64,000 bases of DNA from Gemmatimonadota bacterium (GCA_028287305.1 JAQBPX010000012.1:1-64000), one strand, 5' to 3'; positions 43,112 to 52,160 are shown, counted from the stretch's first letter. Program-made: numbers and translations. The notes: generated by a model not told the origin, from the letters alone.

Positions 43112-45352
43112 ATGCCCCTCTCCGTCCAGCGCAAGGTCCTCTTCGGCTTCGCCACCGCGCTCCTGATCCTCGCGGTGATCGGCGGCGCCTCGTGGCGCAG
43201 CCTCCGCTCCGCCTCGCGCAGCAGCGACTGGGTCGCCCACACCCACGAGGTGCTCGAGAGCCTCGCGGCGGTGCAGGGCAACGTCACCGACGCCGAGTCC
43301 GGCGAGCGTGCCTACCTCCTCACCGGCGACCGCGCCTTCCTCTCCGCCACGCGACTCGCCGGTCCCGCCCTCGACACGCGCCTCGCGCACATCGAGGAGA
43401 TCGTCACCGACAATCCGTCCCAGGCGCTCCGCGCCCGCGCGCTCCGCCAGCTCGTCCACGCGCACCTCGACAGCCTCCTCGCCACCGCCGCGCTCCACGA
43501 CCGCGATCCCGCGCTCGCCTCGGCCCAGGTGCGCGCCGGCAACGGCCGGCGCGGCGACCAGCTGCGCGCGAGCATCTCGCGCATGATCGCCATCGAGCAC
43601 GGATTGCTCGAGGAGCGCAAGGAGACGCAGGCCTCCGACATCCGCATGGCGATGATCGTCATCGGCTTCGGCTTCTTCGTCGCCGCGCTCATCGCCCTGC
43701 TCGCCACCGTCACGGTCGGCCGCGACATGCGCGAGCAGGATCGCCTCGAGCGCGAGTTGCGCGCCACCCTCGACCACGTGCGCGAGGCCGACCGCGCCAA
43801 GAGCGACTTCCTCGCCCGCATGAGTCACGAGCTGCGCACGCCGCTCAACAGCGTGATCGGCTTTGCGAACATCCTGCTCAAGCGCCGCGAGGGCCTCACC
43901 GAGAGGGACGCCGGCTTCGTCGAGCGTATCCGCGCCAACGGCACCTACCTGCTCGACCTGATCAACGACATCCTGGACCTCTCGAAGGTGGAGTCCGGGC
44001 GAATGGACCTGCTCAGCGAGAACGTGGACGTCGCCGCCCTGGTGCGCGACATCCTCGCCCAGTTCGGCGGGCGCCTCCACGAAGGCGTGCGCATCGAGAC
44101 CGACGTCCCCGCCGGGCTCCTCCCCCTCCGCACCGACGCGGCCAAGCTCAAGCAGATCGTCCTCAACCTCGTCGCCAACGCCGCCAAGTTCACCGAGCGC
44201 GGGCGGGTGCACGTCCGCGTGATTGCCGACCCCGAGTCGCACGCGGTGCTGCGCATCGACGTCGCCGACTCGGGGGTGGGGATCCCGGCCGATCGCATTC
44301 GCGCGGTGTTCCAGGCCTTCGAGCAGGCCGAGATGTCCACGGCGCGCCGCTTCGGCGGCACGGGACTGGGCCTCACCATCGCGCGGTCGCTCGCCGATCG
44401 CCTCGGCTTCCGCCTCACGGTCGCGAGCACCGCCGGCGTGGGCTCGACGTTCAGCATCCTGACCGCGCCGCACGCCGTGGCGCTCGTGCAGCACGAGGCG
44501 GTCACCGCGCGCGACGCCGCCGGCGAGGCCACCCGCGACGCGGCCGCCACCGCGCGCAGCGACCCGCCCGGCCCGCCCGCGCCTCCGTCCGTGTCGGGCG
44601 ACGATCCCGACGGGCCACTCGTGCTCGTGGTGGACGACAGCGCCGACGCGCGCTTCCTGCTCACGCAGTACCTGGTGGAGGACGGCTGCCGCGTGATCAA
44701 CGCCTCGAGCGGGGAGGAGGCGCTGCAACTCGCGCTCGACCTCGCGCCGGAGCTGATCACGCTCGACCTCATGATGCCCGGCATGGACGGCATCGAGGTA
44801 CTGCGCCGGCTCAAGTCGCACCCCACCTCGGCGCGCATCCCGGTGATCGTCATCTCGATCGTCGGATCCGAGCAGGACGGAGGCATCCTCGGCGCAGTGG
44901 ACGTGGTGGACAAGCCGATCGACCGCGAGGAGCTCGCGGCCGCCGTGCGGCGCAACCTCGCGCGCGAGGGCGCCCGCGTCCTCATCGTGGAGGACACCAC
45001 CGATTCACGGGAGGTGATTCGCTCCTACCTCAGCGACTTCCCCAACATCGAGCTGCGCACCGTGGCCAGTGGGCGCGAGGCCCTCGCGCTGCTCGAGGCC
45101 TTCCACCCCGACCTGCTGCTGCTCGACCTGCTGATGCCCGAGATGGACGGCGCCACCTTCCTCGCGCACCTTCGCGCCGACCGACGCTTCGAGCACGTGC
45201 CCGTGATCATCGTCACGGGCAAGGACCTTGCACCCACTGAGCGTCGCGCGCTCGAGCGGGAGGCGCTCGCCGTGCTCGCCAAGGGGGCAGACATGGGTGG
45301 ACAGCTGCAGCGGATGGTCCGGGCGCTGCTGCGCCAGCGCAACACGGCGTGA
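43112..45352 (+). CDS. Hybrid sensor histidine kinase (CHASE3-like, HisKA, HATPase, two receivers)
   Basis: A 746-residue hybrid kinase. TM1 (~9-27), an extracytoplasmic CHASE3-like domain with GERAYLLTGDRAFLSATR, TM2 (~180-203), a coiled coil, HisKA with H-box FLARMSHELRTPLNSVIGFA, and HATPase_c (IVLNLVANAAKFTERG, DSGVGIPADRIRAVFQAFEQ, GGTGLGLTIARSLADRLG). Two receiver domains follow: REC1 (~500-615; VVDDSADARF, phospho-Asp in LITLDLMMPGMDG, Lys in VVDKPID) and REC2 (~620-740; IVEDTTDSRE, Asp in LLLLDLLMPEMDG, Lys in VLAKGAD). ATG 43112 is chosen because the upstream extension reads through the terminator region. The next gene overlaps by four bases. Confidence 0.92.
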   Translation: MPLSVQRKVLFGFATALLILAVIGGASWRSLRSASRSSDWVAHTHEVLESLAAVQGNVTDAESGERAYLLTGDRAFLSATRLAGPALDTRLAHIEEIVTDNPSQALRARALRQLVHAHLDSLLATAALHDRDPALASAQVRAGNGRRGDQLRASISRMIAIEHGLLEERKETQASDIRMAMIVIGFGFFVAALIALLATVTVGRDMREQDRLERELRATLDHVREADRAKSDFLARMSHELRTPLNSVIGFANILLKRREGLTERDAGFVERIRANGTYLLDLINDILDLSKVESGRMDLLSENVDVAALVRDILAQFGGRLHEGVRIETDVPAGLLPLRTDAAKLKQIVLNLVANAAKFTERGRVHVRVIADPESHAVLRIDVADSGVGIPADRIRAVFQAFEQAEMSTARRFGGTGLGLTIARSLADRLGFRLTVASTAGVGSTFSILTAPHAVALVQHEAVTARDAAGEATRDAAATARSDPPGPPAPPSVSGDDPDGPLVLVVDDSADARFLLTQYLVEDGCRVINASSGEEALQLALDLAPELITLDLMMPGMDGIEVLRRLKSHPTSARIPVIVISIVGSEQDGGILGAVDVVDKPIDREELAAAVRRNLAREGARVLIVEDTTDSREVIRSYLSDFPNIELRTVASGREALALLEAFHPDLLLLDLLMPEMDGATFLAHLRADRRFEHVPVIIVTGKDLAPTERRALEREALAVLAKGADMGGQLQRMVRALLRQRNTA

Positions 45353-46629
45353 GCACGCGCCTCGCGGCTTCGCGAGCCCGCGCTGCGTGTCTCGCTGCCG
45401 CCTGCGTCGCGCTCGCGCTGTTCACGCTGCAGGCATGCACCAGCGAGCTCGCGCCGCCGAGCGCGTATGTGGTCACCCTCGACGAGATCGGCTCCTCCGG
45501 CTGGCGCGACGTGAGCGTCGGCCGCGAGTTCACCTGCGCCCTCGACGTGGACGCGCGCGCATGGTGCTGGGGCCGCAACGCCGAGGGGCAGCTGGGCCAC
45601 CCCGCTGCCAGGGACTCCACCTGCGGCACGGAGCTCAATGCATTTCCCTGCGCGCGCCGCCCGGTGCCCGTGGAAACCACCCTCCGATTTCGCACACTGT
45701 CCACCGGTGCCACGCACGCCTGCGGCATCACGGTGAACGCCGCACTCGTCTGCTGGGGCTCCAACGGGAGCGGCCAGTTGGGCGCCACGGGCTTCCAGAA
45801 GGCCGAGCTGCCGATCACCATCGCGCTGCCCATCAGCGCCGTGAGCGCCGGCGCCACGCACACCTGCGCGCTCACCCTTTCCTCCGTGCTGCTCTGCTTC
45901 GGCAGCAACTCGCGCGGTGAGCTGGGCGACGGAACGGTCACGCCGAGCGCGACGCCCGTCTTCGTGCGCCTCGCCACCTCCTTCATCGCGGTCTCCGCGG
46001 GCGAGCAGCGCACCTGCGCGCTCGCCTCGCGCGGCACGGCCTTCTGCTGGGGCGCCATCTGGACGGAGCGACAGCAGGACTTCGAGTTCACGCGATCCGC
46101 CCTCCTGCCCGAGGAGGTACCGGGCGGCAACGTCTTCACCTCCATCTCCGTCTCCACGTACACCACCTGCGCGCGTGACGCCGGCTCCGCGCTCTGGTGC
46201 TGGGAGGCCAATCCTTATGGAGAGCTCGGCGACGGTACCACGGAGGGGAAGCGAGCGCCCACGCGGGTCGCGTCGCAGGAGCCATTCACCGGCGTGTCTG
46301 CGGGGGTGATCCAGACCTGCGCAGGTTCGAGCTCGGGCGGCGCCTTCTGCTGGGGAAGCGACGCCTTCGGCCAGCTCGGCGTGTTCGGCAATGCGCTCGG
46401 CGAGCGCTGCGGACCGCAGGAGATCGCCTGTGCCACGCGTCCCCTGCGCATTCCTGGTCGCGCGCAATTCACCCAGGCCAGCACCGGGCTGGGCAACCAC
46501 GCCTGCGCCATCACGAGTCGGTCGAACCTGTTCTGCTGGGGGCTGGGAAGCTCGGGACAGCGGGGCGATGGTCGCTCGGCCGACGTGATTGCAGTGCCCA
46601 CTCAGGTGGTCCGGCCAGCACCTTTGTGA
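45349..46629 (+). CDS. RCC1-repeat lipoprotein with seven Cys-x9-Cys blades
   Basis: A 426-residue exported lipoprotein (lipobox TLQAC) consisting of seven RCC1-type propeller blades. Every blade carries two cysteines with exactly nine residues between them: CALDVDARAWC, CGITVNAALVC, CALTLSSVLLC, CALASRGTAFC, CARDAGSALWC, CAGSSSGGAFC, CAITSRSNLFC, usually followed by WGxN/S. Blades 1 and 6 have an extra cysteine-bearing loop (CGTELNAFPCARRP, CGPQEIACATRP). It looks like a disulfide-stapled seven-bladed propeller outside the cytoplasm, perhaps for protein binding as in BLIP-II. Its GTG start overlaps the hybrid kinase stop, suggesting co-expression. Confidence 0.88.
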   Translation: MSTRLAASRARAACLAAACVALALFTLQACTSELAPPSAYVVTLDEIGSSGWRDVSVGREFTCALDVDARAWCWGRNAEGQLGHPAARDSTCGTELNAFPCARRPVPVETTLRFRTLSTGATHACGITVNAALVCWGSNGSGQLGATGFQKAELPITIALPISAVSAGATHTCALTLSSVLLCFGSNSRGELGDGTVTPSATPVFVRLATSFIAVSAGEQRTCALASRGTAFCWGAIWTERQQDFEFTRSALLPEEVPGGNVFTSISVSTYTTCARDAGSALWCWEANPYGELGDGTTEGKRAPTRVASQEPFTGVSAGVIQTCAGSSSGGAFCWGSDAFGQLGVFGNALGERCGPQEIACATRPLRIPGRAQFTQASTGLGNHACAITSRSNLFCWGLGSSGQRGDGRSADVIAVPTQVVRPAPL

Positions 46630-46756
46630 TAAGGGTGACCTCCGTCACTGCCGGGCCCTGCCGCTGCTGCTAAATCAGCCGGGCAGAGGAAGTTCAGGTC
46701 TCCAATGACGCTTCGCACCCGGGGCGTCGGGCATAATGGCCGAAGCGGCGCGCGAA

Positions 46757-46785
46757 TTGACTATTTCGCAAAGTTGTCATTATCG
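46757..46785 (+). promoter_or_regulatory. Candidate promoter of the first GspE-like gene
   Basis: TTGACT (46757-46762), a 17-base spacer and TTATCG (46780-46785) lie in an AT-richer stretch about 130 bases before the ATPase start. The gap 46630-46912 otherwise contains no gene. The -10 match is only moderate. Confidence 0.4.
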
Positions 46786-46912
46786 GTACACTGTGTCTTA
46801 CCGGAACCACCCATCGTGAAGTTTACCCCCTCGTTCTGAGGACACTTCTCGGGTGGCAACGCAAACCGTGGTGCGCACCGACGACGGTCGCACGCGAGAC
46901 AGGAGCGGAACC

Positions 46913-48985
46913 ATGCATTGGCTTGCACGAGCGGCAGCACGCGCACAGCTCAGGGGCTTCGAGTCCCTCAGTGTCCAGACCGACGTCCCCCTGGCTGAAG
47001 CCTGGGAGCTGACGTCTCGCACGTTGGGAATGAGTCCTCGTGAGCTCGCCGAGAAGCTCGCTCCCGCCTTCGGCCTCGGCGCCGCGAACCTCGAGCTCGC
47101 TGAGCCCCGCGCCCTCGTCCTCCTCCCCGAACGGCTCGCCCGCAAGTACTCGGCGTTCCCGCTTCGTGAGGATGACCGACACCTGGTGGTGGCCACCGCC
47201 GACCCGACCAACCTCGAAGTCGAGCACGCCATTGGCTTCGCCTCCGGACGTCGTCCGGTGCTCGAGCTCGCGTGCCCTGCCGACATCGACGAAGCCCTCT
47301 TCTCCGGCTATTCCGCCGACAAGGCCATGGAGACGCTGCTGAACAGCGTCGACAACAACGTGGCCGACGCCGTGCGCATCATGGAGGAGCTGGCCCCCGA
47401 GGTCGTCGACCAGAAGGAGGTCGAGACCGGCCCCGTCGTGAAGCTCACGAGCCTCATCCTCCGCGACGCGGTGGTGCAGGGCGCGAGCGACATCCACATC
47501 GAGCCCGGCCCCAAGGGCGGTGCCGTCCGCTTCCGTATCGACGGCGTGATGCGCCAGCACATGCATCTGCCGATGCCCGCGCTGAACCGCATCGTGTCGC
47601 GCCTCAAGGTGATGGGCAAGCTCGACATCGCCAATCGCATGGCCCCGCAGGATGGCCGCGCGAAGATCAACGTGGACGGTCGCCCCGTGGACCTCCGCCT
47701 CTCCACCGTGCCCACGCGCGATGCCGAGAAGGCCGTGATCCGCCTGCTGCGCCCCGAGAACGCGAAGCGGCTGGAGGAGATCGGCGTCACGCCGCGCGAA
47801 CTCGCGCGCTTCCGCCAGCTCATGGCCTGCCGCGACGGCATCGTGATCGTCACCGGGCCCACGGGCAGCGGCAAGACGACCACCCTGTACTCCGCCATCA
47901 AGGAGATCGCGACCGGCGACGTGAACGTCATGACGGTCGAGGATCCGGTCGAGTACGAGCTGGGCGGCATCACGCAGATCCAGGTGGACCCGAAGCGCGG
48001 CGTCACCTTCGCCAACTCGCTGCGCGCGCTGCTGCGCCAGGATCCCGACGTCATCTTCGTCGGAGAAATCCGCGACGCCGAGACGGCCCAGATCGCGGCG
48101 CAGGCCGCCATGACGGGTCACCTCGTGCTGGCCACGCTGCACACGAATGACGCGATGAGCGCCGTCACGCGCCTCGTGGACCTCGGCCTCGATCGCGCCA
48201 CGATCGCGGCCACGCTGCGGGGCATCGTCGCCCAGCGCCTGATTCGCAAGGTGTGCTCGGACTGCGCGCAGCCGCTCATCGGCTCGCTCACCGAGGAAGA
48301 GGAGCGCCTCTCCAAGAACTACGGCGTGCTGCCCCTCTCGCGCGCCGTCGGCTGCAAGCGCTGCGCGAACACCGGCTTCCGCGGCCGCCTGCCGCTGGCC
48401 GAGGTCGCGATCATCACGCCGATCCTGGCCGACCAGATCGCCGCCGGCGCGACCACGCTGGCGCTCACGCGCTCGGCGATCACGAACGGCATGGCCTCCC
48501 TGCGTGACGTCGCCATCGCGCGCGTCCGCCGCGGCGAGACCACGCTGGGTGAAGTGGAGCGCGTGCTGGGCGACGCGCTCGAGGATGCCGAGGTGTCCGA
48601 CGGTCCGCCGTCGATCCTCATCATCAACCACGACGCCACGTGGCGCCGCATGGCCCGCGCGACGCTCGAGGCGGGTGGCTTCCGCGTCACCGAGGCGCTG
48701 GATGGCGCCGAGGCGCTGAAGATGATCCAGGCCGGCAAGCAGTTCTCGCTGATGTTCACCGACGTCCCGCTCGACGGCGTGCTCGACGCGCCGACGCTCG
48801 GCCGCGTGGGTGCGCTGTCGCCGAGCACCACGGCGCCGATCGTGCCGATGATGCCCGACCTGCTGGAGCGCCAGCCGGTGTCGGCGGAGCAGGCACAGTT
48901 GCCCATGCAGATGTCGCGTCCGATGGCCGACTGGACCCGCTTCACCGCGAACGTCCAGGCAGGACTCAAGAAGGACCAGCATTAA
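46913..48985 (+). CDS. GspE/PilB-family secretion ATPase with degenerate C-terminal receiver domain
   Basis: A 690-residue type II secretion/type IV pilus assembly ATPase. An N-terminal T2SSE_N-like domain (~25-130) precedes the motor: Walker A GPTGSGKTTTLYSAI, Asp box VEDPVEY, Walker B DVIFVGEIRD, His box GHLVLATLHTNDAMS, and the zinc tetracysteine (CSDC...CKRC). After ~565 residues a receiver-like domain follows (SILIINHDATWRR...LMFTDVPLDG). It keeps the phospho-Asp position but has Asn-His in place of the acidic pair, lacks the Lys, and ends early. ATG 46913 matches the start of the paralogue downstream (both begin MHWL) and has AGGAG before it; GTG 46853 is less likely. Confidence 0.9.
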   Translation: MHWLARAAARAQLRGFESLSVQTDVPLAEAWELTSRTLGMSPRELAEKLAPAFGLGAANLELAEPRALVLLPERLARKYSAFPLREDDRHLVVATADPTNLEVEHAIGFASGRRPVLELACPADIDEALFSGYSADKAMETLLNSVDNNVADAVRIMEELAPEVVDQKEVETGPVVKLTSLILRDAVVQGASDIHIEPGPKGGAVRFRIDGVMRQHMHLPMPALNRIVSRLKVMGKLDIANRMAPQDGRAKINVDGRPVDLRLSTVPTRDAEKAVIRLLRPENAKRLEEIGVTPRELARFRQLMACRDGIVIVTGPTGSGKTTTLYSAIKEIATGDVNVMTVEDPVEYELGGITQIQVDPKRGVTFANSLRALLRQDPDVIFVGEIRDAETAQIAAQAAMTGHLVLATLHTNDAMSAVTRLVDLGLDRATIAATLRGIVAQRLIRKVCSDCAQPLIGSLTEEEERLSKNYGVLPLSRAVGCKRCANTGFRGRLPLAEVAIITPILADQIAAGATTLALTRSAITNGMASLRDVAIARVRRGETTLGEVERVLGDALEDAEVSDGPPSILIINHDATWRRMARATLEAGGFRVTEALDGAEALKMIQAGKQFSLMFTDVPLDGVLDAPTLGRVGALSPSTTAPIVPMMPDLLERQPVSAEQAQLPMQMSRPMADWTRFTANVQAGLKKDQH

Positions 48986-49306
48986 CTGACGGGGCTTCGG
49001 TAACAGCGAGGCTTGAGGCTTCGGGCTGGGGCTGCAGTCCTCGGGCTGAGGTAACTACGGCGTGGGGCCGCGGGCCCTGCAGTCGTCCTGAGCGAAGCGA
49101 GGGACCTGCCGTTGTAAAATCAAAGCTCCATGCGCCGACCGGGCGCATGGAGCTTTCTCATTCATACTCGCCATCCGCGCTCGTCCGCCCCGCCAACGGC
49201 GGTCCGTTCAATCCGAGGCATGCTGTTGACCGGCGCGACGGACCCAGCGTCACGCGCCGTCTCACTTTGCGCCGCACCGCGCCAGTCGCCTATCTTCACC
49301 GGCATC
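48986..49306. other. Non-coding gap between the two GspE-like genes
   Basis: No gene is seen. It holds short reiterated text (GAGGCTTGAGGCTTCGGGCT at about 49010), a copy of the widespread CCTGAGCGAAGCGAGGGACCT intergenic motif (about 49087-49107), and a strong hairpin at 49122-49156. The motif is recognised from memory as common in soil bacteria. Confidence 0.6.
49122..49156 (+). terminator. Perfect 15-bp hairpin
   Basis: AAAGCTCCATGCGCC (49122-49136) pairs perfectly with GGCGCATGGAGCTTT (49142-49156) around GACCG. The tail is CTCATTC. It separates the two ATPase genes into different transcription units. Confidence 0.75.
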
Positions 49307-51424
49307 ATGCACTGGCTGCTCATGGCTGCGCGCCGAGCCGGAATCCCTGGCGCCGACCTGCTCTCGATCCTGCCGAACACCCCGCTCAAGCAGGCGTGGA
49401 TCCAGGTCGAGGCGGCCAGCAAGCTCGAGACGGGCGAACTGGTCGAGCGACTCGCCACCGTGCTGCGCGTGCATCCCGCGCTCGTCGATCGCGCCGAGAA
49501 CAAGGCGCTCAAGCTCGTCCCCGAAAAGCTCGCGCGACGCTTCAGCGTGTTCCCCATGCGCGAGGACGATCGCAACCTCGTGGTCGCGACGGCCGACCCC
49601 AACAACCTCGATGCCGAGCAGGCGCTCTCCTTCGCATCCGGCCGCAACGTGGTGTTCGCGCTCGCGACGCCCTCGCAGATCGAGGATCGCATCGCCGGCG
49701 CCTACTCGCCCGACCTGGCGGTGGAGTCGCTCCTGCTGCGCATGGACGCGCAGCTCGCCGACGCGGTCGAGATCGTGGACGACAGCGCCCCGGAGCAGCT
49801 GCAGGCCGCCGAGCTGGAAAGCACGCCGGTGGTGCGCATCACGAACCTGGTGCTGCGCGAGGGCATCACCCAGGGCGCGAGCGACATCCACATCGAGCCG
49901 GGCATGGAAGGCGGCGTGGTCCGCTTCCGCATCGACGGCGTGATGCGCCAGCACATGCACCTGCCCATGCAGGCGCTCAATCGCATCGTGTCGCGCATCA
50001 AGGTGCTGACCAAGCTCGACATCGCCGACCGCCTGCGCCCGCAGGACGGCCGCACGCGCGTGGTGGTGGAGGGGAAGGCGTACGACCTGCGCATCTCGAC
50101 CATACCCACGCGCGACGCCGAGAAGGCGGTGATCCGCATCCTGCGCACCGACGGCGCGAAGACGCTTGCCGCGAGTGGCCTGCCCGCCACCGAGCTCGCG
50201 CGGCTGCGCCAGCTGCTCGGCATGCGCGACGGCATCGTGGCCGTCACGGGACCCACCGGCAGCGGCAAGACGACCACGCTCTACGCCGCGATCCGCGAGC
50301 TCGCGACCGGCGACGTGAACGTCATGACGGTGGAAGACCCGGTCGAGTACCAGCTCGCGGGTATCACGCAGATGCAGATCGACACGAAACGCAACGTGAC
50401 GTTCGCCTCGGCGCTCCGCGCGATCCTCCGGCAGGACCCCGACGTCATCTTCGTCGGCGAGATTCGCGACGACGAGACCGCGACCATCGCCGTGCAGGCC
50501 GCCATGACGGGTCACCTGGTGCTCGCCACGCTGCACACGAACGATTCGCTGGCGGTCGTTCCGCGCCTCGTCGACCTCGGCCTCGATCGCGCGACCATCG
50601 CGGCTGCGTTGCGCGGCGCGGTCGCGCAGCGGCTCATCCGCCGGCTCTGCGCCGAGTGCGCCGTGGCCGCCGAGGAGCCGCTCACGCCCGAGGAGCAGCG
50701 ACTCGCCAACGCATATCGCGTGCGCCCCAAGCTGCGCGCCGTCGGCTGCGCCAAGTGCGGCATGACCGGCTTCCGCGGGCGCGTGGCGGTGGCCGAGGTG
50801 GCGGTGATCACGCCCGCCATGGTGGAGCAGATCGCCGGCGAGGCCACCGTGGCGCAGCTGCGCAAGTCGGCGATCGCGGCCGGCATGCGCCCCATGCTCG
50901 AGGTCGCGCTCGATCGCGTGCGCGACGGCACCACCACGCTGGCCGAGGTGGAGCGGGTGATCGGCGAGGCGACCGCCGAGGGCACGCCCGAGACGCCGAT
51001 GTCCGTTCCCATCGTGCCGGCGTCCGAGGCGAGTGGAGAGCGCGGCCCGACGCGCATCCTGGTGGTGGACGACGACCCCGTCGCCCGTCGCCTCGCGAGC
51101 GCGGTGCTCGAGCTCAGTGGCTACACGGTGGAGACCGCCGCAGACGTCGCCGAGACGGAGCAGCGCCTCAGCCGCGGCGAGCCATATGACCTCATCATCA
51201 CCGACCTCGAGATGCCGGGGGGCGGCGGGCAGGTATTGCTCGCGAAGCTGCGCTCCAAGGTCTCCACGGCCGGCATCCCGGTCATCGTGCTCACCGGCGC
51301 CGCCGCCGACGAGACGGAGACCGTGCTGATCGAGGCCGGTGCCGACGACTACATTCGGAAGCCACTCGACCCGCCGCGCTTTCTCGCACGCGTCAAGGCG
51401 ACGCTGCGCCGCGCCGGTCTCTGA
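49307..51424 (+). CDS. GspE/PilB-family secretion ATPase with intact C-terminal receiver domain
   Basis: Paralogue of the preceding ATPase, 705 residues, with the same order: T2SSE_N-like domain, Walker A GPTGSGKTTTLYAAI, Asp box VEDPVEY, Walker B DVIFVGEIRD, His box GHLVLATLHTNDS and zinc tetracysteine (CAEC...CAKC). The C-terminal receiver (~585-705) is complete: acidic pocket VVDDDPVARR, phospho-Asp in LIITDLEMPGGGG, Thr in IVLTGAAADE and Lys in YIRKPLDPPRF. This suggests the motor or its assembly is controlled by phosphorylation. ATG 49307 matches the paralogue's N-terminus; the longer frame would start inside the terminator. HPt and receiver genes follow closely. Confidence 0.9.
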   Translation: MHWLLMAARRAGIPGADLLSILPNTPLKQAWIQVEAASKLETGELVERLATVLRVHPALVDRAENKALKLVPEKLARRFSVFPMREDDRNLVVATADPNNLDAEQALSFASGRNVVFALATPSQIEDRIAGAYSPDLAVESLLLRMDAQLADAVEIVDDSAPEQLQAAELESTPVVRITNLVLREGITQGASDIHIEPGMEGGVVRFRIDGVMRQHMHLPMQALNRIVSRIKVLTKLDIADRLRPQDGRTRVVVEGKAYDLRISTIPTRDAEKAVIRILRTDGAKTLAASGLPATELARLRQLLGMRDGIVAVTGPTGSGKTTTLYAAIRELATGDVNVMTVEDPVEYQLAGITQMQIDTKRNVTFASALRAILRQDPDVIFVGEIRDDETATIAVQAAMTGHLVLATLHTNDSLAVVPRLVDLGLDRATIAAALRGAVAQRLIRRLCAECAVAAEEPLTPEEQRLANAYRVRPKLRAVGCAKCGMTGFRGRVAVAEVAVITPAMVEQIAGEATVAQLRKSAIAAGMRPMLEVALDRVRDGTTTLAEVERVIGEATAEGTPETPMSVPIVPASEASGERGPTRILVVDDDPVARRLASAVLELSGYTVETAADVAETEQRLSRGEPYDLIITDLEMPGGGGQVLLAKLRSKVSTAGIPVIVLTGAAADETETVLIEAGADDYIRKPLDPPRFLARVKATLRRAGL

Positions 51425-51429
51425 CCCCC

Positions 51430-51798
51430 ATGTCCATGCCGAACGAGACCGAGATCGACGCCGCCGCCATCGAGCGCCTCCAGCGCTTCGGGGGCGGCAA
51501 GCTGCTGCGTGAGATGATCGCGCTGTTCATCGAGCATGCGCCCACGCGCGTGCAGGCGGCCCGCGCAGGAATGGATGCGGGCGACGCCGATGCCGTGCGC
51601 ATGGCGCTGCACTCGCTCAAGTCGAGCGCGGCCCAGCTGGGCGCGATGACACTGCAGGACGCCTGCGCGCGCGGCGAGGAGCTCGCGCGCGCCGGCTCGT
51701 TGACCGAGCTTCCCGCGGTCGTCGCGGAAGTGGAGCAGGAAAGCCCGCGCGTGCTCGCGCGGCTCGACGCCATTCGCCAGGAGAGTGCCGCCTCATGA
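51430..51798 (+). CDS. HPt (histidine phosphotransfer) domain protein
   Basis: A 122-residue single-domain phosphotransfer protein. The helical bundle carries the phospho-His motif MALHSLKSSAAQLGAMTLQD (His about residue 61, followed by the usual Lys and Ser-Ser). It starts five bases after the receiver-ATPase gene and overlaps the next receiver gene by four bases (ATGA). It can pass phosphoryl groups between a hybrid kinase and receivers; the hybrid kinase at 43112-45352 and the ATPase receiver are the nearest candidates, an inference from position. Confidence 0.93.
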   Translation: MSMPNETEIDAAAIERLQRFGGGKLLREMIALFIEHAPTRVQAARAGMDAGDADAVRMALHSLKSSAAQLGAMTLQDACARGEELARAGSLTELPAVVAEVEQESPRVLARLDAIRQESAAS

Positions 51799-52160
51799 AG
51801 ACCCTCGCAGTCGTGGAAGACAACGCCGACAACCGGCTGCTCCTCCAGGCGATCCTCGACGACCAGTACACGCTGGTCGAGTACGACAATGGCATCGATG
51901 CGCTGGCCGGCCTGTCGTCGAACAAGCCCGACCTGGTGTTGCTCGACATCTCGCTTCCCGGGATGGACGGCAACGAGATCCTCGTGCGCATCCGCGCCGA
52001 CGATCACCTCAAGGACCTGCCGGTGATTGCGCTCACCGCGCATGCGATGGCCGGCGATCGCGAGAAGTACCTCGCCGCGGGGTTCAACGACTACATCACC
52101 AAGCCGATCGTCGACGAGTCGCTCCTGCTCAGCGCCATCAGGCGCGGGCTGGGAGAGTAG
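51795..52160 (+). CDS. Single-domain response regulator (CheY/DivK-like)
   Basis: A 121-residue free-standing receiver with no output domain. All catalytic residues are present: VVEDNADNR, phospho-Asp in LVLLDISLPGMDG, Thr in IALTAHAM and Lys in YITKPIVDE. It overlaps the HPt gene by four bases and ends the ATPase-HPt-receiver operon; a terminator follows. It could serve as an intermediate carrier or phosphate sink in a phosphorelay. Confidence 0.94.
   Translation: MKTLAVVEDNADNRLLLQAILDDQYTLVEYDNGIDALAGLSSNKPDLVLLDISLPGMDGNEILVRIRADDHLKDLPVIALTAHAMAGDREKYLAAGFNDYITKPIVDESLLLSAIRRGLGE

Noticed and set aside
48640-51189. An 849-codon plus-strand frame across both ATPase genes
   Set aside because: It is an out-of-frame shadow of the two ATPases, with Arg/Ala/His-rich composition and no domain.
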